Source of the DNA: Aeromicrobium chenweiae | GTDB lineage: Bacteria; Actinomycetota; Actinomycetes; Propionibacteriales; Nocardioidaceae | Length of the DNA: 64,000 nucleotides | NCBI RefSeq assembly: GCF_003065605.1 | Contig: NZ_CP026952.1 | Coordinates: forward strand, 1,240,001 to 1,304,000 | Direction: 5' to 3' | In this document: piece by piece, positions 36,474 to 45,715 of the stretch | Numbering within the stretch: position 1 is the stretch's first letter | How the letters are laid out: the number at the start of each line of letters is the position of its first letter | The notes under the pieces: model-generated | The model's database searches: none | Seen by the model: only the letters and a program-made list of their open reading frames with translations | What the model was told of the DNA's origin: nothing | Made by a program: the position numbers and the translations under genes

Positions 36474-39400
36474 TCAGCTGATCTTGACCTTCACCGTCTT
36501 GGACTTGCTGGACGTGACCAGGCCGTTGCCCGAGAAGACGGCGCGCAGCTGGTGCGTGCCCTTCTTGAGCTTCAGCGTGACGGCCCGCGACTTGCCCGCG
36601 TCGACTCGGACGGTCCTGACCTTCTTGCCCTTGTCGGTGATGACGATCGAGCCTGCGGTCGAGACGCCGGGCACGGTCAGCTTGACCGTCACGCGTGCCT
36701 TCTTGGCGTTCTTCCACTTCTTGGCCTTCAGCGACAGCTTCGAGCTGGCCTTGGCCACGGTGATCGCGGCCGGGGCGCTGGTCGACGAGGCGAACGACGG
36801 CGACGCCGGCGTGAACGTGGCGACCACCGAGGTGGAGCCGGGTCGCAGACCCGACACCTTCAGGGTGACCTTGCCGCCACGGGTCGCGCCGGTCGCCAGC
36901 ACCTTGGCGCCGGCTCGCAGCGTCACGGTGCCGTCGAGCGCCTTGTCAGCGGCATCCGCGGCGCGGACGGTCACGCTGGCCGCACCTGGGTAGGTGACCT
37001 TGCCGACCGACGTGATGGCCACGCTCGACCCACCGGGTGCGACGACCGCCTCACCTTCCGGGCCGGCCCAGAACAGACCGCGAGCGGCCTGCGTCATGCC
37101 GCCCTTGGTGTGGGTGCGGAAGAACACCGAGGTGCCGAAGACCATCGACTTCGCGCCGGTCGTGGCGTTCTCGGAGGACACGACCGAGGCCTGGCCCGCC
37201 GCCGTGCTCGGACCGTTCGTCGCGCCGGCACCGCTGGCCCGCCAGTGTCCCGCGAGGAGCGGCTTCTCCGCGTACGTCTGCTCGGTCTTGACGTTCTCCC
37301 CGAGCGAGGTGAACGAGTACGCCGGGTAGATGAACGCGCTGTCCTGCTTGTACGGGGCGAGCACCGAGTTGGCCGGCGTGTCGACGGCGACGATGCCGTT
37401 GCCCGATCCGTTGCCGCTGACCACGGTCCCGCTCAGGAGCCCGAACGACGACGCCGCGTTGAACGCTGCGTTCGTCCGGCCGAGCAGGGCGCCACCCTCG
37501 TCGAGGAAGGACTGCACGGCCTCACGGGCCGGCGCGAAGCTGACCGCGGGGGTCGAGCCGGACGCCGGACGGTCGGTCGTGCTGAACGCCGTGCCGACCC
37601 ACAGCACGTCGACGTCGTCGATCAGCTGGGGATCGGCGTTCAGCGAGTTCGCCGTCACCGGCACGAGATCGTCGAAGCCGAGCTGCTGCAACGACAGCTT
37701 GTCGTCCTGCGTGCCGACGTACGCGATCGTGAGATCCTTCAGCGGCTTGGTCGCGGCGTCGTCGAGGGCATCGAGATCGGCCTTCGTGGCCGGCTCGACG
37801 TCGATGTCGAAGGTCGAGGCGACCTTCTTGGCCGTGTCGTACGACTCCGGACCGACGACGACGGAGCCGTCGGCGAGCATCGAGACCCGCTCGTCCTCCT
37901 CCAGGAGGCTGTTGAGGGCCTGGTAGTCCGCCACGCCTGCCACGTCGAACGTGAGGTAGCCGGCCTTGGCGGGGATCGACGCCTGGGGCGTCGCCGCCGT
38001 GATCGGGGTCGTGGCGCCGATGGGGGCCTGCGTCGTCAGACCGACCTTGTCCACCGTGGCTCCCCAGGTGTACGAGTAGCTCCACGCGGAGATGTCGTAC
38101 ATCGAGGGCACCTTGTCGGAGATGTCCTCGCCGAGGTCGAGCAGCGAGTTGGCCAGTCCGCGCAGCGGCTGGTGCATGTCGACGACGTAGGAGCCCTTGG
38201 GGTACGTCGTGCCGTCCACCGTCGCGGCGGCGTTGAGCGTGCCGACCTCGATGTCGTGGGCGAGCAGCTGGTCGACCAGGCGGGTCGCATCGCTCTTCGA
38301 GCGCTGGTTCGCGCCGACCGGGATGACGTAGGCACGCGGCAGCGTGATCGCGTCCTGGTCGTCGACGACGTCCCACAGCGGCTGCCACTGCGTGGGGCCG
38401 GGGACGCTCTTGACCTTGGCGACCGTGAGGTTGTCCTTGGGCTCACCCGCGACACCGCGACGGAACGTCTCGATCTGGTTCTTGATCATGTCCCGGGCGT
38501 TGCCCGCGGTGTTCATGTAGTCGACGATGCTGCTCATCGTCTTGTACGCGACCGCGGAGTTGATCGCGGCGTTGGCGGGGGACTGACGACCGCTCGGCGT
38601 GCCGTTGCGGCTCTTCGGCAGCTCGACCGTCGACGCGGCGGCGCCGTAGAACGAGTTGTACTGCGCCGTGAAGATCGGCGGGAAGTCGTCCCATCCGTCC
38701 GGGGTGTCCCGGTAGGGGATCTTGATGTGCGCGGTGTCGGCGGACGTGTTCTCGTTGACGACGCGACCGGTCGTGGTGTTGAGGTACGTGTTGCCCGGGA
38801 TCGCCGCGTCCACGACGTCCTTCTCGACCTTCAGTGCGAGCGCGTAGTTGTGCGGCATCGTCAGGTCGTACTCGTAGTTCGAGCCGTGGGGCGGACCGGT
38901 GGGCTCCATCTGCAGCACGCTGGTGTACCCGTGGAAGTCCGCGGCGTAGATCGGCTGGATCGCCTGGGCCTGACGGATGAACGACTTCGTCTCGGGCGTC
39001 GAGTTCGTGATCATGTCGCGGTTGGGGTCGAGCCCGAGCGCGGTGGCGCGGGTCGAGTTCGTGCGACCGTCAGGGTTCAGCGACGGCGAGAAGTAGAGCC
39101 GGTTGTTCTTGAGGATGCTGCGGACCTCGCCGATGGGCGCCGTGGCGAGGTAGTCGATGTACTTCAGCGCCGCGTCGGTGCCCTCCCACTCGTTGCCGTG
39201 GATGTTGTTGCTGATCCAGACCGGCGTCTTGTAGTTGTTGATCAGCGCGGTGTCCTTCGCGGCAGCGGCCGGGTCGGACTTGATCTCGGCCTTCCAGGCG
39301 GCCTGCTGCGCGGTCTCGTCCTCGGTCTCCGGCGCGGTGACCGTGACCAGGTAGAGATCACGTCCCTCCGTCGACTGGCCCACGACCTGCGCCGAGACCC

Positions 39401-39773
39401 GGTCGCTGGTCTCCATCAGGTCGAGCAGCTTCGGCGCGATCTCGGGGTGACCGATCAGGTCGGCCGAGTGCGCCGCGTCGTCCGCGTTGGGCCGGAAGAT
39501 CTTGAGATCCGGCTGGTACGGGTACGACGTGGGCATGTCGATCGGGTCGCCGGCGACCGCAGTCTCGGCGGCACGACGGACGACCTGGGCCTTGCTGAGC
39601 GGGTCGACGGTCGTGGCCGTCGACGGGCCGCGGCCGGGGGCGGGGCTGGATGCGCTGGGCGACGGTTCGACGGCGGACGCCGCGACACTGGTGCTGGACA
39701 GCACGCAGGTCGTGGCGAGCGCCAAACCGGTCACCCCGATGAGAGCGCGAGAGTTCCTCACGGATGGGCTCAT
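36474..39773 (-). CDS. Secreted M14-family zinc carboxypeptidase with C-terminal Ig-like domains
   Basis: 1099 residues from ATG 39773. Sec signal peptide to about residue 36. A Ser/Pro/Ala linker precedes the M14 domain: zinc ligands in NIHGNEWEGTD (H192, E195), SPSLNPDGRTNSTRA (the usual substrate-binding Arg region), and DFHGYTS (third-ligand region). A large middle part of ~500 residues includes a GATase-like section, and three Ig-like domains end the chain, the last ending in a Lys-rich stretch (TSSKSKTVKVKIS). Probably digests peptides outside the cell. The GTG five codons in (VRNSRAL) is an alternative start. Convergent with the M1 peptidase. Confidence 0.92.
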   Translation of the reverse strand: MSPSVRNSRALIGVTGLALATTCVLSSTSVAASAVEPSPSASSPAPGRGPSTATTVDPLSKAQVVRRAAETAVAGDPIDMPTSYPYQPDLKIFRPNADDAAHSADLIGHPEIAPKLLDLMETSDRVSAQVVGQSTEGRDLYLVTVTAPETEDETAQQAAWKAEIKSDPAAAAKDTALINNYKTPVWISNNIHGNEWEGTDAALKYIDYLATAPIGEVRSILKNNRLYFSPSLNPDGRTNSTRATALGLDPNRDMITNSTPETKSFIRQAQAIQPIYAADFHGYTSVLQMEPTGPPHGSNYEYDLTMPHNYALALKVEKDVVDAAIPGNTYLNTTTGRVVNENTSADTAHIKIPYRDTPDGWDDFPPIFTAQYNSFYGAAASTVELPKSRNGTPSGRQSPANAAINSAVAYKTMSSIVDYMNTAGNARDMIKNQIETFRRGVAGEPKDNLTVAKVKSVPGPTQWQPLWDVVDDQDAITLPRAYVIPVGANQRSKSDATRLVDQLLAHDIEVGTLNAAATVDGTTYPKGSYVVDMHQPLRGLANSLLDLGEDISDKVPSMYDISAWSYSYTWGATVDKVGLTTQAPIGATTPITAATPQASIPAKAGYLTFDVAGVADYQALNSLLEEDERVSMLADGSVVVGPESYDTAKKVASTFDIDVEPATKADLDALDDAATKPLKDLTIAYVGTQDDKLSLQQLGFDDLVPVTANSLNADPQLIDDVDVLWVGTAFSTTDRPASGSTPAVSFAPAREAVQSFLDEGGALLGRTNAAFNAASSFGLLSGTVVSGNGSGNGIVAVDTPANSVLAPYKQDSAFIYPAYSFTSLGENVKTEQTYAEKPLLAGHWRASGAGATNGPSTAAGQASVVSSENATTGAKSMVFGTSVFFRTHTKGGMTQAARGLFWAGPEGEAVVAPGGSSVAITSVGKVTYPGAASVTVRAADAADKALDGTVTLRAGAKVLATGATRGGKVTLKVSGLRPGSTSVVATFTPASPSFASSTSAPAAITVAKASSKLSLKAKKWKNAKKARVTVKLTVPGVSTAGSIVITDKGKKVRTVRVDAGKSRAVTLKLKKGTHQLRAVFSGNGLVTSSKSKTVKVKIS

Positions 39774-39947
39774 TCCTGTGGGTGCGGACGGACGCCGTCC
39801 AGCCGGGACGGCACCCCATGGTGGAGACAGAGTGCCCGACTGCCCTCTCGTTTGGCTACGGTTTACGCAGCATTTACACACGGCCGCGTCACCGTCCATG
39901 TCCGATACCCGCCAGTGCTCGTCGGTGCCGGGCGTCATGATGGAGTC

Positions 39948-41393
39948 ATGATCACGGACCACGAGCGTTGCTACCGGGCCGTCCAGGCCCGCGATGCGCG
40001 CTTCGACGGCGTCTTCTACACCGCCGTGCGCACGACCGGGATCTATTGCCGTCCGTCGTGCCCCGCCGTCACGCCGAAGGCCGAGAACGTCACCTTCCAC
40101 GCCACGGCCGCGGCAGCGCAGGAGGCCGGCTACCGCGCGTGCCGCCGCTGTCGTCCCGACACGACGCCAGGCTCACCGCTGTGGAACGTCCGCGCCGACG
40201 CGGTCGGCCGCGCCATGCGCCTGATCGCCGACGGCGTCATCGAGCGCGAGGGCGTCGAGGGCCTCGCCGATCGTCTCGGCTACAGCCAGCGCCACGTCAC
40301 CCGCATGCTGACCCAGGAGCTGGGCGCAGGTCCGCTGGCGCTGGCGCGGAGCAACCGGGCGCATGCGGCGCGGGTGCTGATCGAGACGACCGAGATGCCG
40401 ATGGCCGACATCGCGTTCGCCGCAGGATTCGCGTCGATCCGCCAGTTCAACGACTCCGTGCGCCGCACGTACGCGCTGACCCCGACGCAGATGCGGGGGC
40501 GCCGCAGGAGCACGCCGACGGGGTGCATCACGGTGCGCCTGGCGGTCCGGCAGCCGTTCCATGCCGAGTCGCTGCTCGACTTCCTCGCCGCCCACGTCCT
40601 GCCGGGCGTGGAGACCGTCCAGGGACGCACGTACGCCCGGGTGGTCCGCCTGCCTCACGGCCTGGGCGTCATGGCGCTGACGGTCCACGACGACCGCGTC
40701 GACTGCGAGCTCGAGCTCGCCGACCTGCGCGACACCGCGGTCGCGATCGGTCGGGCCCGCCGGATGCTCGATCTCGACGCCGACCCGGTCGCGATCGACG
40801 AGGTGCTGGGCGCTGATCGCGTCCTGGCTCCGCTGGTCGCGGACGCGCCGGGCCTGAGGGTGCCGTCGCACGTCGACGGATTCGAGCTGGCGGTGCGGAC
40901 GATCGTCGGCCAGCAGGTGTCCGTCGCCGGCGCCAACACGGTGCTCGGCCGGCAGGTGCCGACGCGCGGCGTCCCGGTCGACTTCGCGCTCGCCGCGAGA
41001 TTCGGCCTCACGCACGCGTTCCCGCCGCCGGAGGCGTTCGCCGACGCCGATCCGACGAGCCTCGGCATGCCGCAGTCCCGTGCGCGGACGATCATCGGCC
41101 TGTCGCAGGCCGTGGCCGACGGCAAGCTCGACCTCGATCCCGGCGTCGACCGCGACGAGGTGCGCGAGCAGCTGCTCCAGATGCGGGGCATCGGGCCGTG
41201 GACGGCCGACTACATCGTCATGCGCGGGCTCGGGCACCCCGACGTCCTGCTGACCACCGACCTGGTGCTCAAGCGCGAGCTGGAGCGTCACGGTCTCACG
41301 ACGGACGACACCGACCGATGGCGTCCCTGGCGCTCGTACGCCGGCATGCACCTGTGGCGTGCCACCTCCGCCCTCGAAAGGAGCGCACCATGA
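39948..41393 (+). CDS. alkA: Ada-AlkA fusion: methyl-phosphotriester-sensing AraC regulator + DNA-3-methyladenine glycosylase
   Basis: 481 residues from ATG 39948. Residues ~1-75: Ada zinc domain with Cys 34, 38, 65 and 68 ([16 protein letters not shown]); C34 is expected to accept methyl from phosphotriesters. Residues ~80-185: AraC-type helix-turn-helix ([23 protein letters not shown], then [30 protein letters not shown]). Residues ~195-481: AlkA HhH-GPD glycosylase, [18 protein letters not shown], then the hairpin [34 protein letters not shown] with catalytic Asp. Such fusions join sensing and repair of alkylated DNA. The ogt gene overlaps by 4 bases. Confidence 0.95.
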   Translation: MITDHERCYRAVQARDARFDGVFYTAVRTTGIYCRPSCPAVTPKAENVTFHATAAAAQEAGYRACRRCRPDTTPGSPLWNVRADAVGRAMRLIADGVIEREGVEGLADRLGYSQRHVTRMLTQELGAGPLALARSNRAHAARVLIETTEMPMADIAFAAGFASIRQFNDSVRRTYALTPTQMRGRRRSTPTGCITVRLAVRQPFHAESLLDFLAAHVLPGVETVQGRTYARVVRLPHGLGVMALTVHDDRVDCELELADLRDTAVAIGRARRMLDLDADPVAIDEVLGADRVLAPLVADAPGLRVPSHVDGFELAVRTIVGQQVSVAGANTVLGRQVPTRGVPVDFALAARFGLTHAFPPPEAFADADPTSLGMPQSRARTIIGLSQAVADGKLDLDPGVDRDEVREQLLQMRGIGPWTADYIVMRGLGHPDVLLTTDLVLKRELERHGLTTDDTDRWRPWRSYAGMHLWRATSALERSAP

Positions 41394-41854
41394 CGACACG
41401 ATGGATGGACTCGCCGATCGGCGGTCTCCGCCTCCACACCTCGGCCGGTCTCGTCACGGCGATCCGCTTCGACGCCCCGGAGCCGCGCGGACGCCGCGTC
41501 GGCGACCCGCTGCTGGACCGCGCCGAGCAGCAGCTCGCGGAGTACTTCGCGGGCGAGCGGACCGCGTTCGACCTGCCCCTGGCCAGCGACGGCACCGAGT
41601 TCCAGAAGAAGGTGTGGGCCGAGCTGCAGCGCATCCCGTACGGCGAGACGGCGAGCTACGGCGACATCGCCCGGCGCCTGGGCTACGAGCCCGTCATCTC
41701 CCGAGCTGTCGGTGCGGCCAACGGCGCCAACCCGATCCCGATCGTGGTGCCGTGCCACCGGGTCATCGGCTCCAACGGGACCCTCACGGGCTACGCGGGC
41801 GGCGTCGAGCGCAAGAGGACGCTGCTCGACCTCGAGCGTCCCGGCCTCTTCTGA
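41390..41854 (+). CDS. ogt: Methylated-DNA-protein-cysteine methyltransferase (O6-alkylguanine repair)
   Basis: 154 residues; its ATGA start overlaps the Ada-AlkA stop. Suicide enzyme that takes the alkyl group from O6-alkylguanine onto the cysteine in [12 protein letters not shown]. The helix-turn-helix part [28 protein letters not shown] and the Asn hinge GAANGANP are present. Co-expressed with Ada-AlkA, it gives the second arm of an alkylation response. Confidence 0.96.
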   Translation: MTTRWMDSPIGGLRLHTSAGLVTAIRFDAPEPRGRRVGDPLLDRAEQQLAEYFAGERTAFDLPLASDGTEFQKKVWAELQRIPYGETASYGDIARRLGYEPVISRAVGAANGANPIPIVVPCHRVIGSNGTLTGYAGGVERKRTLLDLERPGLF

Positions 41855-41857
41855 TCC

Positions 41858-41905
41858 GGACGTCATCCCGCGCGAGGTGTCCGCGCCACGTACGGGATGA
41901 CGTCC
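41858..41905. repeat. REP-like palindromic element, copy 1
   Basis: 48 bases: arm GGACGTCATCCCGCGCG, arm CGTACGGGATGACGTCC, which can fold into a hairpin. It begins 4 bases after the ogt stop. Three more copies lie at 42412, 43361 and 43423. Confidence 0.8.
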
Positions 41906-41962
41906 GCGGGGGTGTGGACGAGCCGTTCGACGTCTCCTGCGCTGCGGGGCAGGGTCGGGGGC

Positions 41963-42403
41963 ATGACCGACGAGATCCCTCCGCTCCTGCGGCCCGACCA
42001 GATGTCACCGATGCGCGCCGTCGCCGACCTCGACCGCTTCTGGCAGTCGCTGAAGGGCCGGTGGGGCTTCGCGCGACCACAGCTGTGGTGCCTCGTGCTC
42101 GGGCCGCAGGGGGAGTGGACCTCGATGTTCATGAAGATCGAGGACTGCCCCGACCGTCCGGACCCCGCGATGATCGGCCACCTGTTCGAGGTGCTGACCT
42201 GGGTGGTCGTCGACCACGTGACCGGCGGCTCCGTCGCGCTGATGTACGCCCGACCCGGCCCGGACGACCACCGCTCCGACGACCGTCGGTGGGCGCGCGC
42301 GCTCGACGCGGCCGGGCGTCGTGCGCGGGTGAACGTCTGGCCGGTGTTCCTCGCCAACGACGATCGCGTCCGCATCGCGGCCCCCGATGACGTCGCGGCC
42401 TAG
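41963..42403 (+). CDS. Hypothetical protein
   Basis: 146 residues from ATG 41963; an upstream run GGGTCGGGGGC is purine-rich. No signal peptide, no membrane segment, no domain that I recognise. It reads as a normal coding frame (WGFARPQLWCLVLGPQGEW, then WVVVDHVTGGSVALMYARPG) with late positions rich in Arg. It lies between palindromic copies 1 and 2. A conserved actinobacterial hypothetical by composition and length is likely. Confidence 0.65.
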   Translation: MTDEIPPLLRPDQMSPMRAVADLDRFWQSLKGRWGFARPQLWCLVLGPQGEWTSMFMKIEDCPDRPDPAMIGHLFEVLTWVVVDHVTGGSVALMYARPGPDDHRSDDRRWARALDAAGRRARVNVWPVFLANDDRVRIAAPDDVAA

Positions 42404-42411
42404 CAACCGCT

Positions 42412-42458
42412 GGACGTCATCCTCCCCGTCGCGCAGGCGCCGCGTACGGGATGACGTC
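42412..42458. repeat. REP-like palindromic element, copy 2
   Basis: 47 bases with arms GGACGTCATCC and GGGATGACGTC. Begins 8 bases after the upstream stop and abuts the GTG start of the DUF559 gene. The inner arm shows more divergence (CCTCCCCGTCGCGCAG) than in copies 1 and 3. Confidence 0.75.
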
Positions 42459-43385
42459 GTGCGACAGGCCGTGCGCACCGCGCGTCGACAGGACGGGGTC
42501 GTCTCGCGGGCCCAGCTGATCTCGCTCGGGGTCCCGCGGTGGCGGACGCGCGCCGAGGTGGCGGCCGGACGCTGGCGAGCCCACGGCCGGCAGACGATCG
42601 CGACGCACACGGGGCCGCTCGCCCAGCGATCGCTGCTGTGGTCCGCGACGTTCGAGGGCGGTTCGCGCAGCGTGCTGGACGGCGCCAGCGCCCTGGTCGC
42701 CCAGGGTCTCGACGGGCTCGCGATCGACAGGGTCCGGGTCTCGGTGCCGCGCGGGGCGAAGGTGCGCCGGTCGTCGTCGATAGACGTGCGGCAGACCCGC
42801 CGCCTGAGGCCTGACGACGTGCTCGACGCGCCTGGCCCGCGGCGCGTACGGCCCGAGGTCGCGGCGGTCAGGGGAGCGCTGTGGGCCAGGACGGATCGTG
42901 AAGCCGGGCTGATCATCGCGATGGTGGTGCAGCAGGGGCTCGCGACCGCGCAGAGCATCGGCCAGGAGCTGCTGCTGGTGAGACGCGACAAGCGGCGCCG
43001 GCTGGTCGAGCGGTTCGTGCTCGACGCGATGGGTGGATCGCAGTCGATGGGCGAGCTCGATCTCGTCCGCGAGTGCCGGAGACGCGGGATACCGGTCCCG
43101 GATCGTCAGGTCGTGCGCAGGACACCGTCCGGCACGTACTTCCTCGATGCCCGCTGGGCCCGGTTCAAGGTCGTCCTCGAGGTCGACGGGATCCAACATC
43201 TGGCCGCCCCGGCGATCGTGCGCGACGCGGTGCGGCACAACGAGATCGCCCTCGGTGGCGACGTCGTCCTCCGGCTCCCGGTGCTGGGCCTTCGGGTCGA
43301 GCCCGACGCCTTCTTCGCCCAGCTGCGCCGCGCGCTGGTCGCCGGCGGCTGGCCCGACCCGGACGTCATCCCGCGCGAGGCGTAG
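42459..43385 (+). CDS. AbiEi-antitoxin-like domain / DUF559 endonuclease-like protein
   Basis: 308 residues from GTG 42459. The N-terminus (about residues 1-60, DGVVSRAQLISLGVPRWRTRAEVAAG) resembles the AbiEi-type winged helix of type IV toxin-antitoxin systems. The C-terminus (~residues 225-290) has the DUF559/Vsr-like PD-(D/E)xK fold: SMGELDLVRECRRRGIPVPD, YFLDARWARFKVVLEVDGIQHL (D and E-x-D-G) and then EIALGGDVVLRLP. This combination is common in actinobacteria but unassigned. The last residues DVIPREA and the stop lie within palindromic copy 3, so the gene end was probably altered by that element. No toxin gene is adjacent. Confidence 0.8.
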   Translation: MRQAVRTARRQDGVVSRAQLISLGVPRWRTRAEVAAGRWRAHGRQTIATHTGPLAQRSLLWSATFEGGSRSVLDGASALVAQGLDGLAIDRVRVSVPRGAKVRRSSSIDVRQTRRLRPDDVLDAPGPRRVRPEVAAVRGALWARTDREAGLIIAMVVQQGLATAQSIGQELLLVRRDKRRRLVERFVLDAMGGSQSMGELDLVRECRRRGIPVPDRQVVRRTPSGTYFLDARWARFKVVLEVDGIQHLAAPAIVRDAVRHNEIALGGDVVLRLPVLGLRVEPDAFFAQLRRALVAGGWPDPDVIPREA

Positions 43386-43407
43386 ACGCCGCGTGCGGGA
43401 TGACGTC
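43361..43407. repeat. REP-like palindromic element, copy 3
   Basis: 47 bases, arms GGACGTCATCCCGCGCGAGG and GCGTGCGGGATGACGTC. It overlaps the final codons and stop of the DUF559 gene (stop at 43383-43385). Confidence 0.8.
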
Positions 43408-43422
43408 ACGGAGACGCTGCGC

Positions 43423-43470
43423 GGACGTCATCCGTTGCGAGCGGCAGACGCCACGCGCGGGATGACGTCC
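43423..43470. repeat. REP-like palindromic element, copy 4
   Basis: 48 bases, arms GGACGTCATCC and GGGATGACGTCC, sixteen bases after copy 3 in the same orientation and 7 bases from the stop of the leftward IclR gene. Copies 3 and 4 form a tandem pair, as in REP clusters. Confidence 0.8.
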
Positions 43471-43477
43471 GCGGGGG

Positions 43478-44194
43478 TCAGCTGCTGCGGCGGAGGCTCT
43501 GGGAGAGGCGCTCGGCCGCCGCGACGACCGCCGGGGCGTGCATGCGTCCGGGCTGGCGGGTCAGGCGCTCGAGCGGTCCGGAGACCGACACCGCCGCCAC
43601 GACCTTGCCGGAGGGGGAGCGCACGGGCGCGGAGACCGAGCCGACGCCGTTCTCGCGCTCGCCGACGCTCTGGGCCCAACCGCGACGGCGGACGGCCGAC
43701 AGCTCGGCCGCGGAGAACGTCGCCTTGAGCAGGCCCTTGTTCATCCGCTCGGGGTCCTCCCACGACAGGAGCACCTGCGCGGCGGAGCCGGCGCTCATCG
43801 TCAGCTGGCCCCCCACGGGGATCGAGTCGCGCAGACCGGTCGGCCGGTCGGCGGCGGCCACGCACACCCGGAAGTCGCCCTGGCGGCGGAACAGCTGGGC
43901 CGACTCGCCAGTGATGTCGCGCAGACGCGCCAGGACGGGGCCGGCGGCGGCCAGCAGACGGTCCTCACCGGCGGCTGCGGCCAGCTCGCCGAGACGAGGT
44001 CCGAGGATGAAACGTCCTTGCATGTCCCGGGCGACGAGCCGATGATGTTCGAGGGCCACGGCGAGCCGGTGCGCGGTCGGACGCGCGAGCCCGGTGCTGG
44101 CGACGAGGCCGGCGAGAGTGGCCGGTCCGGGCTCCAGCGCGGCGAGCACCATCGCCGCTTTGTCGAGAACGCCGACTCCGCTAGTGTTGTCCAT
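43478..44194 (-). CDS. IclR-family regulator, NdgR/LtbR-like, divergent from leuCD
   Basis: 238 residues from ATG 44194 (MDNTSGVGVLDKAAMVLAAL); the longer frame adds 35 residues not typical of the family. N-terminal winged helix: ATLAGLVASTGLARPTAHRLAVALEHHRLVARD; the effector domain has TMSAGSAAQVLLSW and AVRRRGWAQSVGERENGVGSVSAPV. NdgR (Streptomyces) and LtbR (Corynebacterium) are IclR proteins encoded next to and regulating leuCD, sensing amino-acid status. The position here is the same. Confidence 0.92.
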   Translation of the reverse strand: MDNTSGVGVLDKAAMVLAALEPGPATLAGLVASTGLARPTAHRLAVALEHHRLVARDMQGRFILGPRLGELAAAAGEDRLLAAAGPVLARLRDITGESAQLFRRQGDFRVCVAAADRPTGLRDSIPVGGQLTMSAGSAAQVLLSWEDPERMNKGLLKATFSAAELSAVRRRGWAQSVGERENGVGSVSAPVRSPSGKVVAAVSVSGPLERLTRQPGRMHAPAVVAAAERLSQSLRRSS

Positions 44195-44291
44195 GTCTTG
44201 ATACTGCCGTATCGCATTGTGAGACGCAAGCCGCGGGGATCGCGGCGACGACACCACAGGCCCGCATGTCGGGGGAGCCGAGGAGAGCGCC
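44195..44291. promoter_or_regulatory. Divergent control region of iclR-type regulator and leuC
   Basis: GATAC (44200-44204) and GTATC (44209-44213) form a palindrome around TGCC only 6 bases before the regulator start. ATCGCATTGTGAGACGC follows. The placement suggests an operator for the NdgR-like regulator; no promoter consensus for leuC can be fixed with confidence. A ribosome site GAGGAGAGCGCC precedes leuC. Confidence 0.45.
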
Positions 44292-45713
44292 ATGGGCAAG
44301 ACACTTGCCGAGAAGATCTGGGAAGAGCACGTCGTCCGTCGTCACGAGGGCGAGCCCGACCTCCTGTACATCGACCTCCACCTCATCCACGAGGTCACGA
44401 GCCCCCAGGCGTTCGACGGCCTCCGTCTCTCCGGCCGCACGGTCCGTCGCCCCGACCTCACGCTCGCGACCGAGGACCACAACATCCCGACGACCGACCT
44501 GGACAAGCCGATCGCCGACCTGGTGTCGCGCACGCAGGTCGAGACGCTGCGCCGCAACTGCGAGGAGTTCGGCGTCCGCCTGCACCCGATGGGCGACATC
44601 GACCAGGGCATCGTCCACGTGGTCGGTCCGCAGCTCGGCCTGACCCAGCCCGGCATGACGATCGTGTGCGGCGACTCGCACACCTCGACGCACGGCGCGT
44701 TCGGCTCGATCGCGTTCGGCATCGGCACCTCCGAGGTCGAGCACGTCCTGGCCACACAGTCGCTGTCGCAGGCCAAGCCCAAGATGATGGCCGTCGAGGT
44801 CGTCGGGGAGCTGCCGGTCGGCTCGACCGCGAAGGACCTGATCCTCGCCCTGATCACGCAGGAGACCACCGGCGGCGGCCAGGGCTACATCGTGGAGTAC
44901 CGCGGCGAGGCCATCCGCAAGCTGTCGATGGAAGCCCGCATGACGATCTGCAACATGTCGATCGAGTGGGGCGCCAAGGCCGGGCTCATCGCGCCCGACC
45001 AGACGACGTACGACTACCTCAAGGGTCGTCCGTCCGCGCCGACCGGAGCCGACTGGGACGCCGCCGTCGCGCACTGGGACAGCCTGCTCACCGACGACGA
45101 CGCCGAGTTCGACAAGGTCATCACGATCGACGCCTCGACCATCACGCCGTTCGTCACCTGGGGCACCAACCCGGGCCAGGGCGTGGCGCTGTCGGGCAAC
45201 GTCCCCGACCCCGCGGCGTTCGAGGACGAGAACGAGCGGGTCGCCGCCGAGAACGCCCTGCGCTACATGGGCCTCGAGGCCGGCACCCCGATGAAGGACA
45301 TCAAGGTCGACACGGTCTTCATCGGCTCGTGCACCAACGGACGCATCGAGGACCTGCGCGTCGCGGCCGACCTGATCAAGGGGCACACGGTTGCCGACGA
45401 CACCCGCATCCTGGTCGTGCCCGGGTCGGTGCGCGTCCGCCTGCAGGCCGAGCAGGAGGGCCTCGACGTCATCTTCAAGGACGCCGGCGCCGAGTGGCGC
45501 GGAGCGGGCTGCTCGATGTGCCTCGGCATGAACCCCGACCAGCTGGCCCCGGGTGAGCGCAGCGCCTCGACGTCCAACCGCAACTTCGAGGGACGCCAGG
45601 GCAAGGGTGGGCGCACCCACCTGGTGTCGCCCGACGTCGCCGTCGCGACCGGAGTGCTCGGCCACCTGGCCGGACCGGCCGACCTCGCCCAGCTCGAGAA
45701 GGCAGGAGCCTGA
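44292..45713 (+). CDS. leuC: 3-isopropylmalate dehydratase large subunit
   Basis: 473 residues. With LeuD, an aconitase-like enzyme that isomerises 2- to 3-isopropylmalate. The 4Fe-4S ligand cysteines are in [12 protein letters not shown] (one Cys) and [15 protein letters not shown] (CxxC). Other blocks: [32 protein letters not shown]. Full family length, complete. Two bases separate it from leuD. Confidence 0.98.
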   Translation: MGKTLAEKIWEEHVVRRHEGEPDLLYIDLHLIHEVTSPQAFDGLRLSGRTVRRPDLTLATEDHNIPTTDLDKPIADLVSRTQVETLRRNCEEFGVRLHPMGDIDQGIVHVVGPQLGLTQPGMTIVCGDSHTSTHGAFGSIAFGIGTSEVEHVLATQSLSQAKPKMMAVEVVGELPVGSTAKDLILALITQETTGGGQGYIVEYRGEAIRKLSMEARMTICNMSIEWGAKAGLIAPDQTTYDYLKGRPSAPTGADWDAAVAHWDSLLTDDDAEFDKVITIDASTITPFVTWGTNPGQGVALSGNVPDPAAFEDENERVAAENALRYMGLEAGTPMKDIKVDTVFIGSCTNGRIEDLRVAADLIKGHTVADDTRILVVPGSVRVRLQAEQEGLDVIFKDAGAEWRGAGCSMCLGMNPDQLAPGERSASTSNRNFEGRQGKGGRTHLVSPDVAVATGVLGHLAGPADLAQLEKAGA

Positions 45714-45715
45714 CC

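Noticed and set aside
36552..39947. Very long plus-strand open frame upstream of Ada-AlkA, opposite to the M14 peptidase
   Set aside because: It reads as Arg/Gly/Asp-rich low-complexity sequence with no domain and is the complement of a well-supported M14 gene; only the part from ATG 39948 is protein-like.
41858..43470. Simple rho-independent terminators at each copy
   Set aside because: Copies are near-identical in sequence with long conserved arms, lack T-runs, occur in tandem, and one overlaps coding sequence; a repeat family explains this better.
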